Shown: positions 44,377 through 56,074, numbered from the stretch's first letter. The stretch is DNA of 64,000 bases from Breviolum minutum Mf 1.05b.01 (GCA_000507305.1 DF239099.1:255946-319945); one strand, 5' to 3'. Program-made: numbers and translations. The notes: generated by a model not told the origin, from the sequence alone.

Positions 44377-44490
44377 GGACTAGGCAAAACTTAGGTCCCC
44401 TGCTAGAAGGTTTATATAACTTTTAGTGAGCTACATTCAAAACCCCACCAAATTCAAGGGGGCTAAGGGTATAAGGTACTACGAAAAGAT
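44377..44490 (+). repeat. Family O element O3
   Basis: TAGGCAAAACTTAGGTCCCC and ATTCAAAACCCCACCAAATTC. Confidence 0.7.
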
Positions 44491-44789
44491 TTGCCAAGTG
44501 GAAACCTTCCAGAAGTGTCCAAGTTGAACTTAAACAGAAATCTTTTAAACCACCTGACCTTATGATGACTGATGCTACCTTACCTCACCATACCATCCAG
44601 CTGTATGCTATGGGAATGACTGATTCATTTGAGCAATGACCAGTTGACCCTGGTTGAACGCACTACCCACGTATATTCAAGGACTATTTCACACGAGATA
44701 AGGATCCCTTCATGAACCAGCCAGGATTTCATTGAATGTCAGCCAGGGTTTTTTTCAAAGGGAAAAGTGGGGGACGGAGCGACCGTTGG

Positions 44790-44922
44790 GTACCCTTGGG
44801 AGATTACCCGAGATATATACCAACATACACCACCTATATATATGGATTATATAGTGGTTGTATAGAGCAATATGGAGAAATATTTGGGGAACAACTGCTA
44901 GGGTACCCCCCCAAGAGTACCC
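44790..44922 (+). repeat. Family R inverted repeat R1
   Basis: GGGTACCCTTGGGAGATTAC pairs loosely with CCCCCCAAGAGTACCC; GGGGAACAACTGCTAGGGTA shared with R2. Confidence 0.72.
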
Positions 44923-45063
44923 AACATTTCCGTTTGAGTTTTGTTGCCTTTGCTCAATTGAAAAACACATTCAACAAAACATAGGTCCATAGGTGAGACT
45001 CTGAGACAATACATTTTTTGAGGCTTGACTAATGCTACCTTACTATTCAATAGCATAAAACAT

Positions 45064-45201
45064 TTCAGGTAATTACCCTAAATGGACGTACTCACCTATA
45101 CGAACTGTATACAAAGCTTATGTAAGGGAAAACCCACCCCCCAAAATAGCTTTATACATCTTATAAGGTTCAGTACCTCCATTTTAGGTACCTGAAATGT
45201 T
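45064..45201 (+). repeat. Family N inverted repeat N1
   Basis: ACATTTCAGGTAATTACC pairs with TTTTAGGTACCTGAAATGT; CAAAGCTTATGTAAGGGAAA inside. Confidence 0.82.
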
Positions 45202-45244
45202 TGGTGACAATACCTTCCTATCCAGCTGTATGCTATAGGTATAC

Positions 45245-45309
45245 CGCACTCTGTTCCTCCATCCATGCTATTGATGATCTGAGCTCCGGTCTTTGCATCG
45301 CATCGTCAT
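45245..45309 (-). CDS. Exon e13
   Basis: Acceptor AATGCAG|AT; donor AGTGCG|GTATACC. It reads DDAMQRPELRSSIAWMEEQS. It lies immediately downstream, in gene direction, of an intron and upstream of a family N repeat. Confidence 0.62.
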
Positions 45310-45685
45310 CTGCATTATTTCCTTACTTTTCGGAACGCTGGTGGAATGAATGGCATACTTGTTCCAAAGCCATACATATACAAGTTTGGTAAGGCCTGTG
45401 AACATGGAATGGAAATCAGTTTGGTCTAAATGTAAGGTAATCGCTGAATCACTGTCACTATGACTGCCAACCCTATATATGTTTGGACAAGTGGCATGTT
45501 AAACATGGGCATGTCTCAAAATCAGGAACCCTTCGAATCGAACTACCAATAATCAATATCTGCAAGAAAACATTTGATTCATCCCTATGGGATCCAGGTA
45601 TGTCGTAAGAAAAGGATTTCCGATTTCCCCTATCAATCCTACTCGATTGGGTGGGGTCTGGATTCTTACAGAACGTTGAGACCAA

Positions 45686-45881
45686 GTACACCCGGGAAGA
45701 TTAACATGGAACCTGAGCCCCTGGAGAAGGAAAAACATCTTCCAAACCATGGGTCATGTCGAACGCACCGTGTTGGTGCTGTGACTCACAGGCAAAGTAT
45801 TGTTTCACTTGTCCTGAACGCACTACTCTTCCAAACCATCATTTTCAGGTTCCATGTTCATCTGCGGGCGTGTATATCTTT
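45686..45881 (+). repeat. Family K copy K2, split
   Basis: TACACCCGGGAAGATTAACA pairs with TTCCATGTTCATCTGCGGGC; about 90 bp of unrelated sequence lies inside. Confidence 0.7.
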
Positions 45882-46136
45882 GGATGGATGCAGATTTGAA
45901 TTAGCTATAACAAGTCACAACATTGATGAGGCAAACCAACATTCACTGCCTATCTCTCCATTTTATCACCAGACATGAAATCTGCAATACCCCCCAATAC
46001 AAAACCACTAAGGGTTGGAGTAAAACAACGTGACATCGCGACACATTCAAGCAATCTGGAGCTATGTTTATAAACCTTAGGCGAACTCACATGCCACTGG
46101 TGTTCTACTAAAACCTAACCATTTCCCACCTGGATT

Positions 46137-46251
46137 ACTCCCTGGAAGTTTAAGTTTTTCCCGCTGGAAAATAAGCCGGGCCCCAAATGCCAAAAGGAAT
46201 CTTCCAACCATCAGTAGGAGGGGGGCTATGTTAAACTTCGGGGGTGTATCA
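46137..46251 (+). repeat. Family F copy F6
   Basis: Contains GGAAAATAAGCCGGGCCCCA; right end TTAAACTTCGGGGGTG. Confidence 0.7.
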
Positions 46252-46603
46252 AGATCTTTGATCCTCCTGGTCTTTCAAACACACAAATGAATACAAATGA
46301 CACGAACACATCATTCCAACTGGTGTTTGCGGCTGACATGCGATGGAATTTGAGTAAACTTGCATTGCCAAACTGAACTATCAAAAGTCATTTTGAAACG
46401 AAAACCCACTTGAGCCAGGAAGAAACACACACTGACAATTCCATCTCATGATAATATTGAAAAAACACCGGTTTAGAAAAAAAAACAGCCAGTTTAGAAC
46501 AACTGTCCGTTAAATATACACCAAACAACCCAGGTGTTTATCATCACTGTGTGTTTTCCATTTTTAAAAGACTTTTTTGTTGTCAAAGCTCCACAGGCAT
46601 CAC

Positions 46604-46642
46604 GTAGATCAATCATCATCGTGGTAGGCACTCCGCTGTAGA
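46604..46642 (-). CDS. Exon e12
   Basis: It reads YSGVPTTMMIDL, resembling part of e7. The phase-compatible acceptor is TCACAAG|TC. A stronger-looking acceptor at ATCCACAG| would extend the exon to 46664 but break phase with e11. The donor ATCTAC|GTGATG is only fair. Confidence 0.5.
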
Positions 46643-47251
46643 CTTGTGATTTGGGTGGATGCACCTGTGGATAGCGCACCACAATTTTTGGAAGGATTAG
46701 GGTGACGTATGTTAATAGAGAGTTTGTATTTGGGAAAACAGGGAATTTTGTAGCATAATTTGTTTGTTTTTTGGGTGTGTCTCAAACTACAAGTGGGTGA
46801 TTTTCTCACCCCAATACAAACCATAAATACCAAACTTCCTAGTAAAGTACATGAACATAAAGATATTTTTAGATTTTAGAACCACCACGTAGTCTCAGAT
46901 TTGCTTAAGGTGGTTGGAAAAAAACATATTCGCCAAGTGGTGGTTAAATGGTGATTCACTATGGTAAAAGAGCAAAAACAATCACCAACTAAACAAAGAA
47001 ACGTCGTGAAATTACCAATCACAGCTACAGTAATTCAAAGTGACCTTTTGATTGTTTGTTGTTGGAGGTCACGAAAAACTTCTCAAAGGGTCAGGGCTTT
47101 TCACCATCCCAAAAAAGGATCACGGCTTGAATCACCCGGTATTTGTGATTTTCAGATTTCACCTTTTCCCTTCCCGCAAACTACCAACCCATAGCACCGA
47201 AATCCACCCAACCGTCAACCCCAACCTGTGAAGTCTCGGCCGTCAACTCAC

Positions 47252-47343
47252 CACGCAGAACCTGGCTGGTAGCCAGCTTCCGGATGGCCACAATGAGGGG
47301 AGGCTCATGTAGTCCATCCGGAGGGTGGAAAGGAAGATTCATT
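47252..47343 (-). CDS. Exon e11
   Basis: Acceptor CATAAAG|A; donor CTGCGTG|GTGAGTTG. It reads FHPPDGLHEPPLIVAIRKLA then TSQVLRG. Family A copy A11 lies 30 bp upstream in the preceding intron. Confidence 0.8.
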
Positions 47344-47373
47344 CTTTATGAGTGTACCTTTTGGAGAGGATAT

Positions 47374-47472
47374 CTGGTTGGTGGTTTCAACCCATTTGAA
47401 AAAATACTAGTCAAATTGGATCATTCTCCCAAGTAGGGGTGAAAATAAAAAATATCTGAAACCGCCAACTAG
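47374..47472 (+). repeat. Family A copy A11
   Basis: Flanked by direct ATAT; 30 bp upstream of e11 in gene direction. Confidence 0.9.
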
Positions 47473-48223
47473 ATATGATAAATGAGTTAGTTTCAAATGG
47501 AGGGTGTTTGAATTCATGTGGCATTTTCCACATATCCAACAGTTTTCCCGGGCCCACTACTGCTGTAGGTTGTAGGTTTAGGTGATGACTATTTTCCTGT
47601 AGCATCCACGGGACTGGTACATCTGGGTGCAGTAATGTGTTCGCAGAAATCTTTTTGAACAAACAATGTGCTTTGAAATTGTGAAGAAAACAGAACCTTA
47701 TTATTCAAAGTGGGCGGATCGCAATCTGAAGGAGTAACTCCAAATCGCTCCCTGTTATGGTTCGGGATTTTGTCCATTTTCTCCAAGCTCCAAATCGCCA
47801 AAATTCCGTTAGCACCAGCTAGCTATAGAAGCAAAGAACCACAAACACCGTCAACAAAACCACGAAACCCACCATTTTCTTCGACAGAAGGTGGTTTCCA
47901 ACTGTCCAAACATTACACCCCCAAAAACTAACATGGAACCCCAAACATGTAATTTTCCTTTACAAAGGGGTTACTTTAAAAGTTCCAACCATTTCTAGGA
48001 GAGTACCTTTTAAAGTAAACGGTCTTGCCATTGAGTCAGGGATGCACAAACCCAGCGACTTAACATGTGGAATGGAGGGATGAACATGATGAACACACAA
48101 AACATTTGCTACATCGCATCGAAACAGTTGATTAACAGTCATCCTGGCATCATTATAATCATTGACTAGAAGCCTCGTATTACAAACTGTCCAGCATCAT
48201 CCTTGTACATAAAAACAATTGAC

Positions 48224-48366
48224 CCAGGTTCTCATCACTGCTCAAATTAGAATTTCCGATATAATCAAAACAAATTTCATCCTCCACAACTATGTCGTCA
48301 AATGTGAGCATCTCAACATGACTTTTGTTTGGGGCATTGAGCAATTCCATGATTTGGACCAGTAAT
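48224..48366 (-). CDS. Exon e10
   Basis: Acceptor AGTTGAG|A; donor AACCTGG|GTCAATTG. It reads LLVQIMELLNAPNKSHVEML and DDIVVEDEICFDYIGNSN, an acidic segment. It ends in phase 1. No phase-compatible exon was found between it and e11, so one is missing. Confidence 0.75.
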
Positions 48367-48677
48367 CTCAACTATCATTTTCAAAGTGAGGTCGGCGCTT
48401 TGGTCGTTATAATTTGTTGGCTTAGATCATTACCATATGGTCAAATGAATTTCTTGGTAGATTGATTTCTTGAGAGTGAGTGGAAAACTTATCTTTGCTA
48501 ATATTCTATGATTCCAAATTTTCGGGACAACCCCCTGCACTAATCTTTACGAAGCTTCCACAACCACAAAAATATCACCAAAACTATTGGCGATTCCCCT
48601 GCCTGTAAGAGAAAGGGGCTAGCACCAAGGGGCCGCCATGCCTGAGAGTATACATCCGGTCCGGTAACAAAACATAT

Positions 48678-48755
48678 ATCAAGGGGACTAACATATCCCA
48701 TTTGGGGAAAAGAAACATCATCTTCATAAGTGCCTTTTTAGGGGATATGTCCGCT
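48678..48755 (+). repeat. Family E-like short copy
   Basis: GGGGACTAACATATCCC pairs loosely with GGGGATATGTCCGC. Confidence 0.55.
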
Positions 48756-48767
48756 TAGAAAGAAAAC

Positions 48768-48817
48768 ACGCTATACATACTATGTTTGAAAGACGCTATA
48801 CATACTATGTTTGAAAG
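48768..48817 (+). repeat. 25-bp tandem duplication
   Basis: Two perfect units starting ACGCTATACATACTATGTTT. Confidence 0.95.
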
Positions 48818-48856
48818 GAGTTGTAAATTTACAGTGTATCTTTTGCAAAAACCCAC

Positions 48857-48877
48857 CTTTGTTGAAACTTTAGTTGC
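48857..48877 (-). CDS. Exon e9 (possible 21-nt micro-exon)
   Basis: The acceptor CACCTTGTAG is the terminus of repeat C8; the donor is CAAAG|GTGGGT. Its 21 nt keep the frame (QLKFQQ), so e8 can join e10 with or without it. Confidence 0.45.
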
Positions 48878-49012
48878 CTACAAGGTGGGCCATTGGGCCT
48901 GTACTAGTTATAAATGGAGTTCTGGGGCCCCTATAAATGACTGAAAATAAATCGGTTTTCCTGCGGTTCTTTCAGCCCACTTCTTCGAGTTGTTTCACGC
49001 CCAGTGATAACT
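48878..49012 (+). repeat. Family C copy C8
   Basis: The left end, read on the minus strand, is the acceptor CACCTTGTAG of e9. Confidence 0.78.
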
Positions 49013-49109
49013 AGTTTCATCAATGGAGTTTCCTGGTTCCCTTAATAGGTGGTAGGTACCATATAATCCTCCAATTGACAGTATATACCACTTATATATT
49101 GCCTATTGG

Positions 49110-49400
49110 GTGATTATATATCACCGATCCAACCTATTAAAGGAAAGAGAAACAGCAGCCTTGATTTTAGGGTCCACCCTGTGGGATGTAAGGAGGCAAA
49201 TAAACCACACATTGGATGTTTGGGATATGAAATATATGAAACTCTTGAGAGGAACTCATAGAGAGATCAATGTCGGTGCAGACCCAAATGCGGACCCAGT
49301 CTCTGTTGTGAACGGGGTGAACATAGTGCTGCACAAATGTGCTGCGAAGGCAGTTGCTGTTGAATTAGACGAGATTCGATTTAGCTACCGGAAGTCCTAG
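49110..49400 (+). other. Open segment of unclear strand
   Basis: Plus strand reads HREINVGADPNADPVSVVNG and KCAAKAVAVELDEIRFSYRK; the minus strand is also open (QHYVHPVHNRDWVRIWVC). It adjoins the island at 49.4 kb and may belong to it. Confidence 0.3.
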
Positions 49401-49920
49401 TGGGTGATGTGTTTCATCAGCAGAAGTTCCAGGTTGTTTGTTTCTTTGGTATTGGTTTTCGAGGCAGGGCCCTGGCAATGAAAAGGAGAGGAATGATCTC
49501 CGGGATGCACAGGCACAGTGCACAGACTGTCAGTTTGAGAGCATTCACTCCAAAATTGTTTCTCGCGCATCAATTGCAGGTTCTCTTGGAGCAATTTTTC
49601 TTTATCATTGTCATGGTCTTTGCGCCCCACCAAGGGGACCTTTTTCTTCTCGGCAGCTACAATCAGGGACACGAACGCCCCGTCTCCTCTGGGCTCTTGG
49701 ACCCTACCGCGAATCTCGTCCTTGACACCTTTTAAGGCAGTCTTCAAAAGTTTCTTGGAGGCAGGTACATTCAACGTCCCCCCGCTCGGATGTCTCAAGT
49801 CGCTCGAGGTGTTGGATCCAAAGATTCAGCGCCCGTTAAATGGCGGATGGATTGCAAAGCGCTATTGGCATCCATTTCGCGCCATGGAGGGTTGGGATTC
49901 CACTCAGAGGTAGAACCCAT
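49397..49920 (-). pseudogene. Coding island with frameshift
   Basis: The minus strand reads MGSTSEWNPNPPWREMDANS ... SIRHLTGAESLDPTPRAT, then in a second frame SKKLLKTALKGVKDEIRGRV ... DNDKEKLLQENLQLMREKQF (a charged, coiled-coil-like stretch). The two parts are joined by a frame change near 49790. It lies in the intron between e8 and e9/e10. It resembles a mobile-element or retrocopied gene; family not recognised. Confidence 0.5.
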
Positions 49921-50154
49921 GGCATAAGACATTATGAGTAGAAGGTAAAGAAGGACGTCCTACAATCTACTGTTTTTTTGAGAAGCTTTTTGGCATCAGT
50001 AAGATCCCGGAGTTATAACCTATTGCAACTGGGATGATGAACATAGGGTTAACTGGGATGATGTTTCATCTTCCTTTCTGTATTTGGTGGCTCATGCTAC
50101 TTGGTAACTGGTTCAGAGCTTGTAAGTTTGGTTAAAAAAAACCTGACAACATCG

Positions 50155-50303
50155 TACAAGGTGGGCACCTACCACTTATAACTGGGTGAAATGTAAACTC
50201 CTATAAGTACGGTAAAATGTGAAATAAACCCAGGAACAGCCAGTTGTAAGGCCATTTTTAGGGGCTATAACTCCACTTACACCTGGTAGGGCCCACCTTG
50301 TAG
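50155..50303 (+). repeat. Family C copy C9
   Basis: Near-perfect termini; the right one is the donor of e8. Confidence 0.88.
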
Positions 50304-50546
50304 ATTCCATGTAGAACTCTGTGATGTTCAAATGTTCAAACAGAATCTGAAGTGGCAAACCCACATATAGTTCCTCATAGAATAAAAACATGTTGAAAGG
50401 TATTCCCTGTACTAAACCACTATGGGCTGAGGTCGCTTTAATTGGCCGAGAATGATAGGGGTGACATTTTTGTGGAATATTAGACTCTTCTAGCACGAAA
50501 AACTCCTTTCTACTAACGGGGGGAAGAACCTGGAGGCGCCGAAACA
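50297..50546 (-). CDS. Exon e8, bounded by two repeat ends
   Basis: The exon has 82 open codons (FRRLQVLPPVSRKEFFVLEE, FYEELYVGLPLQILFEHLNI). The acceptor CACCAAATAG is the end of family A copy A12, and the donor ACAAG|GTGGGC is the end of family C copy C9. Both borders are therefore element termini. Codon use is more AT-rich than in other exons. Confidence 0.8.
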
Positions 50547-50636
50547 CTATTTGGTGGTTGAACCAATACGATTGAAAGATATTAGCCAAATCGGAATCGC
50601 TTCCCAAAGTAAGCGGGAAGAATATACAACTGTTTC
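50547..50636 (+). repeat. Family A copy A12, degenerate
   Basis: The left terminus is intact and forms the acceptor of e8; the right arm is decayed. Confidence 0.7.
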
Positions 50637-50851
50637 GAATCTTTCAATTCAATTGTCATATCCTTTCAATCTTCAGCTTTCCATGTCTAGAAAAACTGAA
50701 CCTGAGAAGGGTTTAATCATCCCTTAAAACAATAAAGAATTGTCAAAAAGAGGTCAAAACGCGGCATCATCAACGGATTGTCAATAGTTCCTGAAGAGAT
50801 TATTCGGGAACGACGGCGGTTGATAATCCCGTCATAGGGCCTGTTACTTAC

Positions 50852-50949
50852 TAGTTGGTGGTTTCAACCTCTTAAAAAATATATATGTCAAATTGGATCA
50901 TCTCCCCAGGTAGAGGTGAAAATGAAACATGTTTGAAACCACCACCTAG
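50852..50949 (+). repeat. Family A copy A13
   Basis: Second family A copy in the same intron as A12. Confidence 0.9.
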
Positions 50950-51018
50950 GCTATTTTCTTTGGGATAGGGTAAACGTGGGCATTTGGCTGGAGTTGGCAG
51001 GCCATCGGAAAACACCAC

Positions 51019-51076
51019 CGCCAAACCCCATTGCCTCCGTAGTATAGAGCTCGATCATCATGGAAGTCAAGCCCGC
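51019..51076 (-). CDS. Exon e7
   Basis: Acceptor GACATCAG|GCG; donor TTTGGCG|GTGGTG. It reads AGLTSMMIELYTTEAMGFG, similar in sequence, length and end phase to e36 (IHNLTFELYSEASADFG), which suggests a repeated domain. The open frame extends further upstream, so the acceptor could lie earlier. Confidence 0.68.
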
Positions 51077-51111
51077 CTGATGTCGAATGGAACATGGTGG
51101 GTAGCTTGGAG

Positions 51112-51232
51112 GGTAAGTACCCGAAATTTGTAGCACCAATGCATCTACTATATTTATGGGTTATATAGGGGCATATGGGGGACTATTTGGGGGAGCAACT
51201 GCTAGGGTATTCTGCCAGGAGGTATCCACCTT
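51112..51232 (+). repeat. Family R copy R2
   Basis: GGGGGAGCAACTGCTAGGGTA; overlaps the region upstream of e7. Confidence 0.65.
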
Positions 51233-51466
51233 ATGAATTCACTAACTGTATCACATATATCAAATACACATACCACATATGTACAAAATTACATGGTGTT
51301 TTTTCACAATTCTTTTTCCCAAAAAGTGCAATAATTCTTGTTTACATGGAGCTCCGCTTCTTACCGCTTTCATGTCCAAGGTCCTGTCCAAACGTATGTT
51401 CAGTCTGCAACAGGATCATTTTTCTTCAAAGGTATCTAGCGCTCATACACGTTTCTTGTTTTTGTT

Positions 51467-54200
51467 TTGTTTTTTTTGAAGCAGGAGAGCGAATCTGAAG
51501 CGCAAAGGGACAGTCCACAGCAGGAATCGACTCGTCCAGCTCATGCTGCCAAGGCTTGGAGCTGGCCCGGTAAACCAGTTTTGGGACGCTGCTGCGTCCA
51601 TTGCCGAATCCAAGAGCTCCAAACCGCACCATACGAAGACGCAGCAGCAAGGCCCGCAGGAAAGCAAAGGATGCAGGAGGAAGCCCGCGATAAAGCCTCG
51701 GATCTTGTGCAAGGTGGTGTTGGTGGTGGCCCTCATTCCTTCACAGAGCCAGCCAATGACGACAACGCCAACTAGCAGACACGGAGCCGGAACAGCAACG
51801 TTACGTGCTTGGGCCACGGACTATCATGCAGCTGTGAGCGTCAAGTCCTATGCACACTATGAAGTTACAAAGACTGCATTTCGCCCTGTGTACCTGCAAC
51901 CTCACATGTCTCGGACGTGTTTGTTTCGGCTCTCGGGACCCTCAGTTTCCATTATTCGTCCTTGCATTCTCAAGCGTAGCCTGGGACATAATGTCTCGGA
52001 AGTGTTTGTAAAGTGGTAAACGCAGCTGTGAAGTGAAGCTCTAACATGACGCAGAACGCAAACTCTAAAAAGATTTTAAATGCCAAGTTATGCCATGAAT
52101 ATCCTCTTGAGCCAAAACGATATGAAAGAAACGATATCATTTGAAAACCACACATGAACAAGTACATGAAACGGTCAGAAAAATCATTCCGCCATCAGAC
52201 GATCCCAACGATCCTGTGATACGTCAGAGAGCACTTGAGGAAGAACCTCCAACTCAGAAAGTTTCCGACCATACTCATGAAGCTTCTTGCAAACACTATT
52301 GCAAATTGGCGAAGATGCGAGATCATTCAATTCCAATATGCCCAGAACGAACTGTCCAGCCGCAAAGCCTCCATGAAGCTTTGCAACCGCGATGCAAGGG
52401 TGCTTCAGGTTTGTGGACGTTACGTGGTCCATCTAAAGGCAAAACAACGAATCCGGCTTGTTGTGCAAAACGGCTTAACCTATAGCACAACCTTCAAACA
52501 CTTCGACTCACACAGCACGACGCCCCACAGGATGTCCAAATAAGTATTCATAATCAAGAGGCTCCTTAACAGCATCTAGCTTTATGCGTTTTGCAGAACT
52601 ATGATCCTGAGGCGAAAAAGATGCTAATTCAAGTGCGATTGGTTTTCCTCCAGGTCCCACACAGCCAGGCAGACCAGGAGCTGGCTCCTGTCAAGATTGA
52701 TCACATGACTGGAAAGCAAGGGATAGGAGTCGTCATACGTTTCACCCAGTTTTGCCAACAAAGTGTCACTAAGTCAAGCCACCAGATGACACCGGACAAG
52801 AAACCAATATGCAACTTGTTCAAACGGGAAAGCGCCAAACCGGGAAGCGATGTCGCAGAGGGTTCGGTGTACGCTCCTTTGCCTTTATTACCTTTGTTTC
52901 CCTTCTGCCCCTTGCCACAGGGTTTGCACGCTGCTGCTTGCGTTCGCGTTCTTCCTCAGCGTTGTTTAGGTAAATACTGAAAGTATTTGCTTCACCTGCC
53001 TCGCGTATGGCCCTGGTTTTGCCACTAACAAATCGCCCCAATTCTCCAGTCAGTGCTTTTTGGCATAGCAATGAGTCTATCCCAAACGTCAGAATGACTA
53101 CAAAATGGTTGGGGGCTCGGGTCCAATTATTTGTGTTTGCATCCCGGGTGGATCTGCACCGGTGAGGCCTCCAGTCACTTTGCTATATGGAGAAAACCTG
53201 AACGTATCCCTTGAATTGCTCCAACTTGCTGACGGCGAAGATCTGCGTAGACCCATGCATTCCTCATACAGTTTCCGGTGGCATTAGCCAAATTGGATGC
53301 CAACAACTTCGCACGCACTTTGGCATGAGCAGGTCTCAATCGGGCGTCAAAAGCACTTTGGTCTAACTTGACCTTTGCCTAGAAGGGGGCAAAGACATCA
53401 GCTGCTCGTTGATTTGTTGAGCATACCAGGGCATTCCAGCCATTGAAAATGCACTGGGGTATGTCCGTTTGATGTTTGTATCATAATCACTGTACAATGA
53501 TAGTTGTAACATCAACGGAGCTATTGGTGATACAAAGTGCCTCACGGGTTTGACAAAATTCAGGATTTTCTCAGCCGGCTCACGGTACTCTTTGGCCACT
53601 GACACAGCCAACGTCGGGTCAATAACGTTTTTGGCAAAAAGCCCAAGTGCCATTTGTACTTGAGCATCGGCAAAACAGCCCCTGAGATGTGCCCTTCACT
53701 TGCCTAAGGATTCTCTTCGACCCTAGAAAATGAGCTCCTTCGAACAATAATATGGAACTCGCCCGTTGTTTCCTTTGTCTCAACACTGTGGAAGGGTGCA
53801 AAATCCGGTGCCCTGTAAAATTGTCTGGATACATCTTGCGCAATGTGTCAACCATCTCCTGGGCTTTCTCTTCCGTGATCCTCTTGTATCTTGAGAGTGA
53901 GAACTCCTCAAAGGCTTGGGGCCGTGTTGATGCCCTGAGTGGCGCCAAATGTAGGGGTGTGAGGAACCTCACTGCTGATGTAAAAGCTGGTACAAACTCC
54001 CACCACAGAAAACATAGGGACAGGGTGAATGTGGCACTGGAATTTTCGTTCGTGGCCCGCCACGACTACGCTTTGATTCTCACGACTTACATGGTGACCC
54101 ATAAGCGTACTTGGTATGTGCTCGCCGTATCCATCGCGGATCTAGCGCCAGTGAAGCGTTTTTGTCGCCCTGCATTTTCCAAAATGCTTCTGCTCATGTA
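51467..54200 (-). pseudogene. 2.7-kb decayed coding island inside the e6-e7 intron
   Basis: Repeat-poor and GC-richer. Minus-strand coding-like blocks follow one another in shifting frames: EKAQEMVDTLRKMYPDNFTG (about 53.85 kb), VAKEYREPAEKILNFVKPVR (53.55), DARLRPAHAKVRAKLLASNL (53.3), CQKALTGELGRFVSGKTRAI (53.0), SAKRIKLDAVKEPLDYEYLF (52.6) and NSVCKKLHEYGRKLSELEVL (52.25). At least five frame changes separate them. The distal part (51543-52019) is also open on the plus strand with a hydrophobic stretch (ILCKVVLVVALIPS). It looks like a multi-kb intronless insert (retrocopy or mobile-element gene) in decay. I do not recognise the family. Confidence 0.6.
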
Positions 54201-55499
54201 GTACCTAAGTAAAAGTGCTTCCCCCGCAACAGAAGAAAATAGTCAAGCCACCTTTAAGTCCATGACACAGTTACTTAATGTCCCTGTCACAGAAAAAAAA
54301 GTTAAGCTATCTATAAGTCAATGATACAATGACATACTGAAGTTGCGGGCATATTTAAAAACCTTGACATGAACTTTACTCATTGCATTGGCATACATGA
54401 TACAGAGAGTCTAGCGCCAGACTAGCGCTGACTATAAGGGAAAGCATTTCACTGCATACAAACAGGACTCCGCCTTTTTAAGGACAAGGAAACATCATTA
54501 TGCAACATGAATAAGTGCACCTTGGTCATAAATTTGATCCTTTTTTGTAGTATGTATATACCCTAAGCATCCAGGTATGTCCTAAGAAAGGGATTAACCC
54601 TACAATCCTATTGTGGGGATGGGATTGGGACCATCAAACCTACTCTAGGGAAGGGTATGGATCCTTAGGGCTACATCAATATACTTCAGAACATCCACAT
54701 CTATAGTGCTTCACTTGCAGTGCCATGTTAGCTTTCCCACTGTACAGAATTTCCCCCATTGATTTCCACCATGAGATCAACTATGTACAGCTGTAAATCA
54801 TGAATAGAAACATGTGATGTATATATATATATATATATATGCTATATAAGGTGACTACGGCTCAAAAATAAAGTCCCAGAAAAATAAGCGGCCACAAGTG
54901 TGGTCATGTTTAGTAGAACAATCAAGTCCAACGTCATTAGTTCTGAACTACAACCATTATAGATATGACTCAACAACAAATGTAGTGCAAATCTCACAAG
55001 CACGAGGCAAGACCGAGGTCCCCTGCTAAGGTTTAACAGTTGTGCCAAACAACATATCCTTGGATTTTTGAACATTTCGGTACATCATAGGATCCAATTG
55101 GATCAATCCCCTGCGAGAAGCGTCCATACTTAGTCGTTAACCATCCCAAGAGAACTTGGCAGCAAATGATCCGTCTCAAATTATGGGACCAAATCGCGCA
55201 ATAGCTAAAGATCTCCAAAAAAACATAGATCCACATGCATATGGTGAGAAGGTTTCAACTAGACATACTTAGTTTTTCCCCGCAAAGGTCCATCTGCCCG
55301 TACTTTTCTTTGCCAAAATGGCAAACTGTAACAACAAAACGGCCTTAATGTAAAGTGTCCTGCCCAAAATACTGCAGGATGCCGAATCTGTTTGGGGTTT
55401 TCTAAAGATCCTGAAATTTTTGGGCTGTTTCCAAGAAATTTCTATGGATTTTTACCCATTTCTGTTGTTTTTTTTGCTTTCCAACATTTGGAAGTTTTC
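54201..55499. other. No gene recognised
   Basis: Intronic in the model (e6-e7). Contains a TA microsatellite at about 54818-54841 and a family O-like fragment near 55003. Confidence 0.4.
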
Positions 55500-55690
55500 A
55501 TCCCTCATACTTTGCGCTCCCAACTTCAAAAGTCATTGACACAAGCAAGGCCCAGTCTCAAGAGCACGCCTGACACAAACGATACTCCACGCTGTAACCT
55601 GTCAGCATCTTGGCTGCTTCGTCGAGTGTTTATTAGATGCTTCTGCACGGCAACTTATCCCAAGCAATCCTCCAAATACCTTGTGGGGAG
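55500..55690 (-). other. Weak coding-like segment
   Basis: Repeat-free and open in part on both strands (minus VTAWSIVCVRRALETGPC; plus SLTQARPSLKSTPDTND). No borders that fit the phase chain. Confidence 0.2.
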
Positions 55691-55898
55691 ATAGGCGGAC
55701 CCTCATTCCCCATTAACTTAGATACAATGAACTTGCAGGTATTTGGAAGATTAGGCTTAATTAGGAACCCAACAAAATCACACTGGAAGTGGTGTTCTTA
55801 TATGTATACTTTGGAGTAATCCCCTTTCCGATGCAATCGTGGAACATTTGAAGCTTTTTAAGGGATACAGATTCCCAAACTGAAAAGTGAAGACCTCC

Positions 55899-56064
55899 AA
55901 CAAGGTGGGCCCAACAAACCGTCGTTATAACTGGGGCGAAATGTAAACTCCCATAAGTAGGGTAGGTATAACCCCACAAAAAAACCATTCATTTCAGGCC
56001 ATTTGTACAGTAGGGGTTACACATAACTCCATCTATAACGATCGGCTCAAGGCCCACCCTGTGG
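55899..56064 (+). repeat. Family C copy C10
   Basis: The right end lies about 10 nt inside the intron after e6. Confidence 0.85.
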
Positions 56065-56074
56065 TCTCACCCAC

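Noticed and set aside
51543..52019. 158-codon plus-strand ORF as a separate gene
   Set aside because: Start and end are undefined, the minus strand is also open and the adjacent island is minus-strand; kept only as part of the decayed island.
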